A stretch of DNA of 64,000 nt from Phymatolithon calcareum (Eukaryota; Rhodophyta; Florideophyceae; Hapalidiales): positions 124,001-188,000 of the forward strand of contig OZ345374.1 of assembly GCA_977006965.1 (NCBI GenBank), in the 5' to 3' direction. A program made the translations under genes and the position numbers. Shown piece by piece: positions 21,444 through 30,280 of this stretch. Position 1 is the first letter of the stretch; every line of letters starts with the position of its first letter. The notes below the pieces were generated by a model. It had not been told where the DNA came from, made no database searches, and saw only the letters and a program-made list of their open reading frames with translations.

Positions 21444-24400
21444 TCAAAGGCAGCAACTCCGGACGTCTGAGATCATCAGTGGCCAGTACATGCTACGGCG
21501 CATGGTGTAGTACTGCCGAGAGACACCCGGGTGTCCAGCCACAGGCGTATGGTGCGCGAGATAGAGCGCTCGGGCCCTCAATATCTTCGGAATGAAGGCC
21601 TGTTCGGCACCGTCAACTGTGGCGATGCGAACTATAAGGCCGCGTGTGTCGAATTCGTAATCGCGTGTCTCACCGTGGTCAATGAGTTTGGTGATCTTCC
21701 GGCACTCGTCGTCCTCCGCCTGCGCCTTGAGCAGCTCATCAACGGTGATGAGCTCAATTCTAGCCTCTTCAAGGGAAAATGCCTCACACGCGTCAGGTGT
21801 CTGGTGCTCACGGTTCAAGACCTCTTCTTCGAAGTCCCAGTCGTGGCGGTAAAAGGACGCGACGTTCACCTTCTTGTTCAACGTAGGGCAAGAAGGGTGG
21901 TCGACGAGGTACACGGGGAGGTCGACGTCGACCTCCACGTCACAGTGACCATAGGTGGGCAGGCGAGAGACAGCGTCTGCAACGACGTTATCGCTGCCCT
22001 TCTTATACTTGACTTCGAAGTCGAAGTCCTGTAACCTGAGCGCCCATCTTGCAAGCCGACCGGTCGGATCATGCAAGTTGAAGACCCAACGGAGGGCCTG
22101 GTGGTCAGTGTACACTACGAAGTGCCGACCCCACAGGTACGGGTGGAGTGTCTGTACCGCGAATATGATGGCCAAAGCCTCGCGTTCTCCGGCGCTGTAG
22201 TTCCGCTCCGCTTCCGTGAGCGAGCGGGACCAGAATCCAATTGGATGTCGGACGCCGTCGTCCCCTTCCCGGAACAGGGCGCAGCCCGCTTGGTAGGCGC
22301 TGGCGTCCGTATCGAGAGAATACTTCTTCTCGGGGTCAGGTAGCTGGAGGACTGGCGGAGCGGTCAACGTTGACCGCAGCAGCTCGAACGCCTCCCTCGT
22401 CTCCTCCGTAGGAGGCGGAAGGTGGAATTGTTGGCCTTTCATAAGCAGCCGGTTGAGTGGAGCGGCGACGTGCGCAAAGTTAGGCACGAAGCGGCGATAC
22501 ATATTGCACATGCCCAGGAAGCTCCGTAGCTCCGTCTGGGTTGTGGGGTATAGCGACTTCGTTATGCTCTGCGTGTTCTTCGTGGCCACTTCTAACCGTC
22601 CGGGGCTGACGACGTGCCCAAGGTAGTCGACTGTTCGACTGAACAACTTGCACTTTCGCATGTTCAGCGACAATCCGGCATCGTGCAGGATTGAGAGCAC
22701 CTCGGCGACGTCGCCTAGGTGTTCCTCAAAGGACTTGGAGAAGATTATGACATCGTCTACGTAGACGAGGCAAGTCTTCCACTTGATTCCTGCGAGGAGG
22801 ATGTCCAGTGTGCGCTGGTATGAGGCTGGGGCGTTGCAGAGACCGAACGGCATGCGCTTGTACTGGAACGTTCCAGCAAAGGTGGTGAACGCCGTCTTCG
22901 GCCTATCCTTGACGGCAAGGGGGATCTGCCAGAAGCCCCAGTTACAGTCCAGCGTGGAGAAGAACTGGGCGTCGCCTAGGCTATCAAGGCAGTCCTCCAT
23001 GCGCGGCAACGGGTACCTGTCCTTGATGGTTACCGAGTTGAGGCGACGATAGTCGACACAGAACCTGAGCGTGCCGTCCGGCTTCGGAGCCAGTACGACT
23101 GGAGCAGCCCACTCGGAGCGGGCTGGCTCAATGATGTCCTGGTCAATCATCTCGTTTATCGTGTTCTTGATGACCTTGCGCGCGTAAGGGCCGGCCCTGT
23201 ACGGCTGTGAGAATTGCGGCCTTCCGCCTTCTTCGATATCGATGTGGTGCTCGGTCCCGTTGACCTTGCCCACTTTTCCCGGCCGCCACATTTCTTTGAA
23301 TGGTTCGAGCATACCTCGAACCTTTGTTTGGTCATCGCCGTCGATGTCTGGGAGCGGGATTTCGTCGACGCTGACGATGTCCGGCTTGCGCTCCTTCTTG
23401 GTGTTCAGGTGCGTGAACGCCCTACTTTCTTGTTGTGATAGCGGTTTGTGGGACTGGCCGTTCAGTGACTCACCCGCCACCCCCTCCTTAACGTTAAGGT
23501 CGGGTGATACTTCGAGGACAAAGTCGGCATGGGGCGCTCCCACTGTGGAGGCCAGGCACATGTGCTTGCGTATCGTGACGGGGCGGTCGGAGAGGTTGGC
23601 TACCTGGACCATGAAGGCTACGAGCGGTCGGATGTCGGCGACACCGTTTGCCACGACGCAACGGTACTTATCGAAGAGGGATGGCTTGGACGTGAGGATA
23701 TGGAGTCCACGCATGGCGCCTTGCACGGGTACGAACCCTTGTGTGCGGGGAGGGAGGGTGACGGTTGCCGTCGACCGGAGTCTCCAGTGGGCTGATTGGC
23801 TTCGTGTGGAGAGCATCCTCAACTCAGTGGTCGAAGTATGCGTCGGGTTTGTCGCGCGCCTTCGCGCGATGGGAACCGTGTCTCCAGTGAGCAGCTCCAG
23901 GCACCGTCGCTGGATGCGGATGTCCTCCACGGCATTATCCATGAACTCACACCCCAAAAGGACATCGGCATTCAAAGTCTTGGAAACCACGAAGGCGTGG
24001 TTCGTTGTCTGAGTGCCGACGTTAACCGGCACGCGGACTATGCCCACAGTATCAAGTCCGTGGCCAGAGGCGCTGGCGAGGTTGACCACTTCTCTGGAAG
24101 TGTCGATGGTCGCGAGGGCTGCTGCCGAGACGAGGTCCTCACGGATGAGGTTCGGGCCCGCCCCTGTGTCGACTACGGCAAGGAGGCGGAGCCAGTCGCC
24201 TGGGCCGACTTCGACCTTGGCGTCAACCTTGTAGTTGATGCCCGACAACTTGCAGATGGGGTCCACCCTATACTCGTCAAGCGTAAGTTTTGGCGGTAGC
24301 CCATACGGCGTTTCTCGAATCGACGTTGGCGACTTCGTTAACGTTGGGGGCGACAGGTAAGAACAAGGGGCAACAGTGCCTGTGATTTTACCTGGGAACT

Positions 24401-24710
24401 GATTCGACTTGGGAAGAGGGGAGGCGCAAGTACGGAAGCGGGCCGCCTTGCGCAAGGGGAGCACGCTCGCCGTGACCACCGTTGGTCGTGGTGAGGTGAC
24501 TAGGGGCGGGTCGCAACGGTGCGAACCCGCTCCTAGTTTTTCTGGGCCTGGACGGGTAAGCCGGGCGGTCCTGGAACAGGAGGAGCATCGTCCGGAGCTG
24601 GCTGTGTCCCCGTGGGCGCAGTCGGCTTCTTCGAATCCGGAGCCTGGTTGATGCTCTGCAACCAGAGGCGTTGCCACTCCAAGAGACGGCCAAAGTTGGT
24701 CGTCTTCCAT
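21444..24710 (-). CDS. pol: Pol polyprotein: protease, RT, RNase H, start of integrase
   Basis: The frame is open for 1088 codons in the -1 frame relative to gag and overlaps its end by 178 bases. The likely entry is by frameshifting rather than the Met at 24710. Near residue 180 is the aspartic protease active site (VVDTGAGPN). The reverse transcriptase follows, with CVDYRRLNSVTIKDRYPLPR, FSTLDCNWGFWQIPL, MPFGLCNAP and the catalytic LVYVDDVIIFS. RNase H has LDTDASAYQAG, E-R-E-A-L-A and VVYTDHQAL. The last 40 residues are the H-H half of the integrase zinc finger (HHTPVAGHPG...YYTMRRSMYWP), and the frame stops at TGA 21444-21446. All key residues are intact apart from that stop. Confidence 0.93.
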   Translation of the reverse strand: MEDDQLWPSLGVATPLVAEHQPGSGFEEADCAHGDTASSGRCSSCSRTARLTRPGPEKLGAGSHRCDPPLVTSPRPTVVTASVLPLRKAARFRTCASPLPKSNQFPGKITGTVAPCSYLSPPTLTKSPTSIRETPYGLPPKLTLDEYRVDPICKLSGINYKVDAKVEVGPGDWLRLLAVVDTGAGPNLIREDLVSAAALATIDTSREVVNLASASGHGLDTVGIVRVPVNVGTQTTNHAFVVSKTLNADVLLGCEFMDNAVEDIRIQRRCLELLTGDTVPIARRRATNPTHTSTTELRMLSTRSQSAHWRLRSTATVTLPPRTQGFVPVQGAMRGLHILTSKPSLFDKYRCVVANGVADIRPLVAFMVQVANLSDRPVTIRKHMCLASTVGAPHADFVLEVSPDLNVKEGVAGESLNGQSHKPLSQQESRAFTHLNTKKERKPDIVSVDEIPLPDIDGDDQTKVRGMLEPFKEMWRPGKVGKVNGTEHHIDIEEGGRPQFSQPYRAGPYARKVIKNTINEMIDQDIIEPARSEWAAPVVLAPKPDGTLRFCVDYRRLNSVTIKDRYPLPRMEDCLDSLGDAQFFSTLDCNWGFWQIPLAVKDRPKTAFTTFAGTFQYKRMPFGLCNAPASYQRTLDILLAGIKWKTCLVYVDDVIIFSKSFEEHLGDVAEVLSILHDAGLSLNMRKCKLFSRTVDYLGHVVSPGRLEVATKNTQSITKSLYPTTQTELRSFLGMCNMYRRFVPNFAHVAAPLNRLLMKGQQFHLPPPTEETREAFELLRSTLTAPPVLQLPDPEKKYSLDTDASAYQAGCALFREGDDGVRHPIGFWSRSLTEAERNYSAGEREALAIIFAVQTLHPYLWGRHFVVYTDHQALRWVFNLHDPTGRLARWALRLQDFDFEVKYKKGSDNVVADAVSRLPTYGHCDVEVDVDLPVYLVDHPSCPTLNKKVNVASFYRHDWDFEEEVLNREHQTPDACEAFSLEEARIELITVDELLKAQAEDDECRKITKLIDHGETRDYEFDTRGLIVRIATVDGAEQAFIPKILRARALYLAHHTPVAGHPGVSRQYYTMRRSMYWPLMISDVRSCCL

Positions 24711-26803
24711 GACTCGAAGTCACGGTCGTTGCGGCCGCGATGCCTGCATTCGATGCTCCGGTGCCCGAGGAGGTAACAGATGAAACATACCAGGGGAATC
24801 AAGGGGTTCTCTCTCGTACGTGTGGTCTCTGGCGACTGCTGCGGACGAGGGGGATACCTAGGTCGGCCATCTTGGACAGCGTGCACCTCCTCCATGTACT
24901 GGCCCGGGGTCATGTCTCCCGGTCGGGTGGAGTACTCCACCGTGGGAGTATAGCCCGAGTCCGATGGTGGAGGCAGCTCCTCTCCTTCCATCATGGCCAC
25001 CGCGTCGTCGCGGTGGCGCTGGGCATACGATGGGGGAGGAATGTCCTGAGTGCTCGACTTAGGCACATCGGACCATTCCCGGTACAGGCGGCGCCTCTGG
25101 CTATCCACCGCGAGGGCCTTGAATCGGACATCCTTCGACTTCTGCGCGTCGGCGCACAGGATCGTGTGCGACTTGTGAATCGCACTGGCAATATTCGATA
25201 TCTTGGACAGAGCAGCCGGTCCCTTGAACTTGTGCGCTTCGAGGCGCACGAGTTCACGGACATTCTGGGGCAGGTTTCTGATGAACCGGTTCACCAGCGC
25301 ATCCTGTGGGTATGCTCCGGCCAACTCCCTGGCGGCTGACGTTAGTCGTACGCGAAAATCCTCGATGGCCTCCCTTGGGTTCATGCGAAGGTCTTCAAGC
25401 TCGTCGATGGCGTTCTCGATATTCGAGTCCGTTGCGTATGTCTCGAGGAGAAATTGTACCGCGTGGGGCCAGGCGTTGAATCCTCCATAGCCGCCTTCGG
25501 CATCGTCCATCATGGCCTGGAAGGTGTACTTCGGCTCGCCGTCGAGGAAGTGCGCCGTGAGTTGCAACGCTGCACACTCTGGGATATCCTCGCCGTCAAG
25601 GGCTCTCTTGAATGACGCCAAAAAGTTGAGGATGCCAACCGGGTTCTTGCCATCGAAGGTATTCCGCTCCATCTGATGCTTAAGTCGACGTGACCAAATG
25701 CCCAGATTCCTTGACACCTCCGGAGTGAGGACCGTTCCCAAGTTCTCCAGGCGATAACGGCGGTATGAGAGCGCCCTCGTGAAGCGCTCATCGGCTGGCT
25801 TGATCTCGACTATACCATGCTCGGGCGGGCCCATCAACGTTGATGGAGCCAGCACTGAGCGGGTTACCGTGGAGTCTTCATGCCAAACTGTCCGCGGTGA
25901 CCTCCTCGTCTTCGGGGAGGCGCCCATGGTGGTGCGCACCTCTGACTTCGGCGGTGCGCTCCTGGCGGTTCCATATCCCTCATGAACCAGCTCCTTCTCC
26001 GTGGATTCCTCGTCAGAGTCTCCTTCGAGTCCGCTGCGATGTAGCGGCGGTGCCAACGGTAGCGCCGTCGTTCTTTGGGCACGTGCAGACCGTGGGTTCC
26101 CGAAGGCGCGGACCTGGTCGGATAACTGGTCCACACGGAGTGCCAGCTTGTCGAAGTCCTTGGCCGGAGTGTAGTCACTTAACGACTTCTTGATGTCTTC
26201 CTGGAGCTGGACGCGCTGGACGGCCAGAGTAGCGGAAATATCCTCCCAGAAGGATTGGCGCAGCATGTCGACTCGACCACTAGCTCGGACCGCCTCGGCG
26301 CGGGTCCACTCTCCGAACATATCCTTCAAGAGGTCCGTCATCCTACGGACATCTCCACCTTGGCGCGCACTGCCGTCAGTGGCCTCGCTCTTGTGACTCC
26401 CCGTGGAGTCGGAGCCGTCGTCGGCAACGTCGTGTTCGCTCGGCGACCTTGACCCGTCATCACCACGGGGGTCGCCAACGCTGGCGAATTGGGAAGCAGA
26501 TCGAGGTATTGGCGCAGGCGACGTCGCCCGTGCCGGCCTCAACGGAGGAAGGCTGGAAGGTCCAGCCTTGGTGGTCTTCCCTCTCTTGCTGTACGACAGC
26601 CGCTCGTGCAACGGCAGCGGGGGCAGGACCTCCGGCCCCGTCAATCGCGCAGAGCGACGACGTACTGGGGTACAGTGCGAAACCGAAGTCGGTTTCACCG
26701 GGTTCCTGGATGAGGGGCCCGACTCGACAACGGTGTCGGTCGGGTCTTGAGCAACTTGGTCTCGGTCTTGATTGTGAGACCGAGTCTCAGTCGGGTCTAC
26801 CAT
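24533..26803 (-). CDS. gag: Gag polyprotein with CCHC zinc knuckle
   Basis: 756 residues from ATG 26803, the first ATG after the 5' LTR and primer-binding site. Residues 1-150 are low-complexity Pro/Ser/Arg-rich. Residues about 155-245 form charged helices (MTDLLKDMFGEWTRAEAVR). Residues about 365-565 resemble a retrotransposon capsid: FLASFKRALDGEDIPE, AHFLDGEPK, FLLETYATD, ALVNRFIRNLPQNVREL. Near residue 690 is one zinc knuckle C-x2-C-x4-H-x4-C (CFICYLLGHRSIEC) that would bind RNA. The C-terminus is Pro-rich and ends AQKN at TAG 24533-24535. Gag forms the cytoplasmic particle in which reverse transcription takes place. The stop codon lies within the proposed shift site into pol. Confidence 0.92.
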   Translation of the reverse strand: MVDPTETRSHNQDRDQVAQDPTDTVVESGPSSRNPVKPTSVSHCTPVRRRSARLTGPEVLPPLPLHERLSYSKRGKTTKAGPSSLPPLRPARATSPAPIPRSASQFASVGDPRGDDGSRSPSEHDVADDGSDSTGSHKSEATDGSARQGGDVRRMTDLLKDMFGEWTRAEAVRASGRVDMLRQSFWEDISATLAVQRVQLQEDIKKSLSDYTPAKDFDKLALRVDQLSDQVRAFGNPRSARAQRTTALPLAPPLHRSGLEGDSDEESTEKELVHEGYGTARSAPPKSEVRTTMGASPKTRRSPRTVWHEDSTVTRSVLAPSTLMGPPEHGIVEIKPADERFTRALSYRRYRLENLGTVLTPEVSRNLGIWSRRLKHQMERNTFDGKNPVGILNFLASFKRALDGEDIPECAALQLTAHFLDGEPKYTFQAMMDDAEGGYGGFNAWPHAVQFLLETYATDSNIENAIDELEDLRMNPREAIEDFRVRLTSAARELAGAYPQDALVNRFIRNLPQNVRELVRLEAHKFKGPAALSKISNIASAIHKSHTILCADAQKSKDVRFKALAVDSQRRRLYREWSDVPKSSTQDIPPPSYAQRHRDDAVAMMEGEELPPPSDSGYTPTVEYSTRPGDMTPGQYMEEVHAVQDGRPRYPPRPQQSPETTRTRENPLIPLVCFICYLLGHRSIECRHRGRNDRDFESWKTTNFGRLLEWQRLWLQSINQAPDSKKPTAPTGTQPAPDDAPPVPGPPGLPVQAQKN
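24536..24542 (-). promoter_or_regulatory. Candidate -1 frameshift site (GAAAAAC) before gag stop
   Basis: On the sense strand the last gag codons are cag-aaa-aac-tag. The heptamer G-AAA-AAC directly precedes the TAG, and pol is open in the -1 frame through this point (gaa-aaa-cta). It resembles the canonical A-AAA-AAC slippery sequence but its first base differs. The pol frame reads on without a stop for the rest of its length. Confidence 0.5.
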
Positions 26804-26905
26804 CTTGATAGAACCGACGGCGGTCTTATACGAGTCTTGCGCGCTTTCGGAGGCGCTTCCTTGAAGAGACGTGGTTCTTGGCCCGAGATCACCTTTGATC
26901 TTCTA

Positions 26906-26918
26906 GGTCGAGAGACCA
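26906..26918 (-). other. Primer-binding site
   Basis: One base inside the 5' LTR the sense strand reads TGGTCTCTCGACC. It starts with TGG, complementary to a tRNA CCA end, as expected for a tRNA-primed element. I cannot name the tRNA. Confidence 0.7.
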
Positions 26919-26919
26919 C

Positions 26920-27528
26920 TGTAACGAAACGGTTCGTTCGGTGGTAGCTCAGGGTGAACGACCGTTCGTTCCGTGTGCACCTGAGGCAGACGGTTAGTGG
27001 GCCAGAAAGCGGGTGGTAGAGCGGTTTGGCGTCACTCCCAACGGTGGAAGTGACGCCGGGGTGGACTGTAAACACCCCGAAGTGTCTAGGACGGCGGTAG
27101 TGATCGACAGACACGAGGCGATCACCCTACGCAGGGTTTAGCAGGGGTAGACAAGCCGATCAACGTCAAAGGTGACGTGGTGAGGCAAGCCGGCACGTCG
27201 CAGGCGACGTAGCAAAAGTGGTAACACAGGGGTTTCCCTTAGCAACACACACTCAGTGGGGTCAGAACGGCGGTCGTTGGCGAGCCCTGGGTCCTAAATC
27301 CCTTGGGAGCCTTGACGGTGGCTGAGCCAGTCGAGTGTGTGTGTGCTTCCGAAAACCCCTTGTTGGTTTATTCACTCGCCGACGACGGCGGTTAAGTGCT
27401 ATGCTACCTAAGCGCTGGACACGTGGCTAGCGCGTCGCTAACTAGAAGTTTCGCGGGATTCGGACAGCGTGTCCACGTGTACACGCTGTCAAAGGGGGTC
27501 GGGAACAGTCCCATTTTGTATTATCACA
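26920..27528 (-). repeat. 5' LTR (609 bp)
   Basis: The upstream LTR in element orientation; promoter and R/U5 regions should lie here. By eye it has the same sequence as 16494-17102. Confidence 0.95.
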
Positions 27529-27533
27529 CCGAT
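27529..27533. repeat. Target-site duplication, right copy (CCGAT)
   Basis: Matches 16489-16493. Confidence 0.95.
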
Positions 27534-27572
27534 CAAGAACATTCACCGTTAAGTACTTTTTTCGATTTCCTT

Positions 27573-29314
27573 CTATTTTGAGGGGACGTTCTCAAGCGGG
27601 GCACTAGGCAACAGTAAAGCAAAACTTGTCAAATCGAAGTGCTGCACATTCTCGATGGTGTTAGTAGATATGTTTTTTCGCAGTAAACATAAGGATTTTT
27701 TCTGCAAAGAATTTGTGAAATTCTTGACTTTTACTTGTGCAAGATTGTTCTTCTCAAATACAAAGACATGCCGAGTGGATATTTTGAGAGCTGCGGGAAT
27801 TTTAAAGTACTGACGTAAGAGAACTTTCCAGTTTCTCCAGCTCGCTTGCGTTGAAGAGACGCAAATTGAATTTCTTGAACTACTTTCAATTAACTCAAGC
27901 ATCTCTTCCGGGACATGTACATTGCTTTTCGATGCTTTTCTCTTAGCAAGCCCAAAGGAACCATTGCATACTTTTTTGTATGCCCAGCGACCAAGGATAG
28001 ACTGATACTTTCATCAAAACCACATATCACACGCCAAGTCAAGTACCAAGTCAGGTATCGATTCTTATTTTGACCAGCACAGTTGTCAGCATAGAGCCTT
28101 AAATGGAGTGTACTAGAGGAAATCGACTGCCTCGCCCACTCAATTGAATAATGAAGCATTGAAATAACTACATTTGCAGTTTTTTCATTCGGCCAGTGCC
28201 CTTCGGCCAAGCCAAATATGGTTTGGCGTTTCAAGTTGCTCACCGAAACTCCAAAAATATCTAACTTGAGACCTGTTATAAAGCGCAGTTGCCCTGGCTG
28301 CTTTTGCGGCTTTGGTAGTAACACTTTTTTGGCAAAATCGAAAACCAAGTGCAATGGACTCAAGTTTGGGTTCTCGTGAGCCAACAACTGACATGAGAGG
28401 TAGAATCTGAACTCTGTGTCTGCCTCCAGGGGATGGCTTCTGAGTACCTCTTTTTTCTTTGCACACTACAAGTCATCATCAAGAGATACGATTTCGTTTT
28501 TTAAAGTTGTGCAGGTGTCGCAGAAGTCGCTACCTTTCGAGAATATCTTTAGTGTGTGCATGCCATCACTCCAATATCGTACGAAAAAAGTATAGTGCAG
28601 AGGAGAACTTGGACGTTTTAAACCCGGTTGAATCCCAAGAAGACCAGACGCAAACTTATTAAAAGCCTCTTTGTGCGCTGCATATACAAGTTTTTTGGTT
28701 GTATAACTGGGTAGCATCTTTTGATCCACGCCTTCTTGGGCACTCCAGTGCATAATCTGCAGTATAATTTCTTAAAAGATCAGAGCCAAGATTTTTTGTG
28801 CTCCCATTGTCCCCTTTCTCGCTTTTGAGTGCATAGTTTTGTACACAGTTGGACGCATAGTTCTGCTTACATGAACACTGTGGCTCTGTATTGTTCTGAT
28901 TGAGAGCTATGTTATTACAGCAAAGGCCGGGAGGCACATTTGACGGCCTTTTAAACAGTATGCTATAGAAGCACGTGCCATAGGATCATCCTCGTTTAGC
29001 CTGCGTTTATATTTCTTGGCACCTTGAGATTCATTAAAAATTGTATTTGCTTTTCCTGGGGGAGCCGCACAGGCAAATATCATCGATCGCACAAAACTCA
29101 CGCGCTCTAACTCATTGAGCAGTGCAAATCCCAACGCCATGTCTTTTGAGCCTTCAAGGTTGCACTGGTCATGACCGCACTGCGTCATATATTTGGTGTA
29201 ATGCAATAAGCATTTATTTTGTAGGGACTCTTCTACATTCTGTGGCAATACAGGACCCTCGTCTACAGCGTTCCAATCTTCCCCTACCTGTAAAATTTCA
29301 TCCAAATACATCAA
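27573..29314 (-). pseudogene. Transposase-like gene with DNC-GQNKNR motif, decayed
   Basis: The pieces in order on the minus strand are as follows. 29314-28907 has CGHDQC and ends CLPAFAVIT. 28753-28466 has SDFCDTC. The same frame continues after TAG 28466-28468 to 27890 with LYADNCAGQNKNRYLTW and AGHTKKYA. A one-base shift leads to 27902-27573. The motifs C-D-x-C, D-N-C-x-G-Q-N-K-N-R and G-H-T-K occur in this order in a large eukaryotic family of transposase-like proteins (I believe Pfam DUF7869). The in-frame stop and at least two shifts make this copy non-functional. It begins 40 bases from the right LTR of the retrotransposon. Confidence 0.6.
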
Positions 29315-30280
29315 AGTATCATGATCTTCCCAAGCTTCTTCGATAGGATCAGGAGGCTCATCCTCATATGCAGTGTCATCGTTTTAAAGAGCACAGTGGT
29401 GAATGTCTTCGGCAAAATCGCTCAAAATTATATTCTCTAGATCAAGCACATGGTCAATGATGTCCATAGCGTATAGGCCTCTTCCTTGAAAACAATGTTC
29501 AACAAGATAGTTCTCTGCGAAAACCATCTACTGTCCCTACCGATGCTCTTTAAGTCTTGGATAAATACGTAGCCTACGTCTGCTGCACAGTTCTTCAATA
29601 GCAGCTGCGTGGAATTAAGAGAACATACCCAAGCTTTAGTGATTACATTTAATGTAAGCACTAGAGCTCGGGTGTTGTAAAGAAAAGCTTACTTTGTTAT
29701 GTGCGTAACGGGATGTGCACTATTTGCACTTGATGCCTTCGTACGAGGAAAAAATTGATGGCCAAAAAAGTATGATAACAAAAATGTAAGCAATTTGTAT
29801 TTTTCGTTTTTCCCGCCGCTAGAAGCAGGTTCAGAATTGAAAGATCAAAACCCTAGATGCGTTCAAAATAAAATTAAAATAGCTTACCATGCGACTTTTT
29901 AACCAATAAGCAGCCGTACATGAAGAGCAGCCAATGGCGATTCCAGAGATGTAAAAACATCGAAAAGTCAAAAAATGACATAACTACATCTAGTTCTGAA
30001 CACTCTCCGAAATGTGTCATGCACACAGTACAGTATGATATTAGCCGATTTCATGAAACATGCTGAAGTCGATTTTCCGAATAATTTTTTTTTAAAAAAA
30101 ATCTTATTTGGAATCTTTTGGATTAAAATCGCTTCATCACCTTTTCTTGGAGAACACCCAATTATTGGCTGGAAGCGCAAGAGGGCACCGATGTTACGAT
30201 ATCGTGATGTATCAATGGCGACTGTAAGTCCGATGTAGACTCGGAACTTCATTACACCATACGTTGAACGCAAGTCCAGC
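29315..30280. other. No gene seen; upstream region of the Rav1/DMXL gene
   Basis: AT-rich DNA without a supported frame. Its right part should hold the promoter of the gene starting at 30281, but I see no clear TATA box. Confidence 0.45.

Larger units (their letters stand above)
16494..27528 (-). mobile_element. Complete Ty3/gypsy chromovirus-type LTR retrotransposon
   Basis: An 11,035-bp element bounded by two 609-bp LTRs that begin TG and end CA, with a 5-bp duplication CCGAT outside. By eye the LTRs are identical, so insertion was recent. Sense is the minus strand: 5' LTR at 26920-27528, primer-binding site, gag, pol (protease, reverse transcriptase, RNase H, integrase, chromodomain), polypurine tract, 3' LTR at 16494-17102. 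Integrase after RNase H and the chromodomain place it with Ty3/gypsy chromoviruses, which copy themselves through an RNA intermediate. Two oddities are an in-frame TGA in the integrase zinc finger and a long open frame on the opposite strand between pol and the 3' LTR. Confidence 0.95.

Noticed and set aside
27396-27581. Short plus-strand frame in the right LTR, also in the left LTR
   Set aside because: It begins with GTG, extends into different flanks in each copy, and is only LTR sequence.
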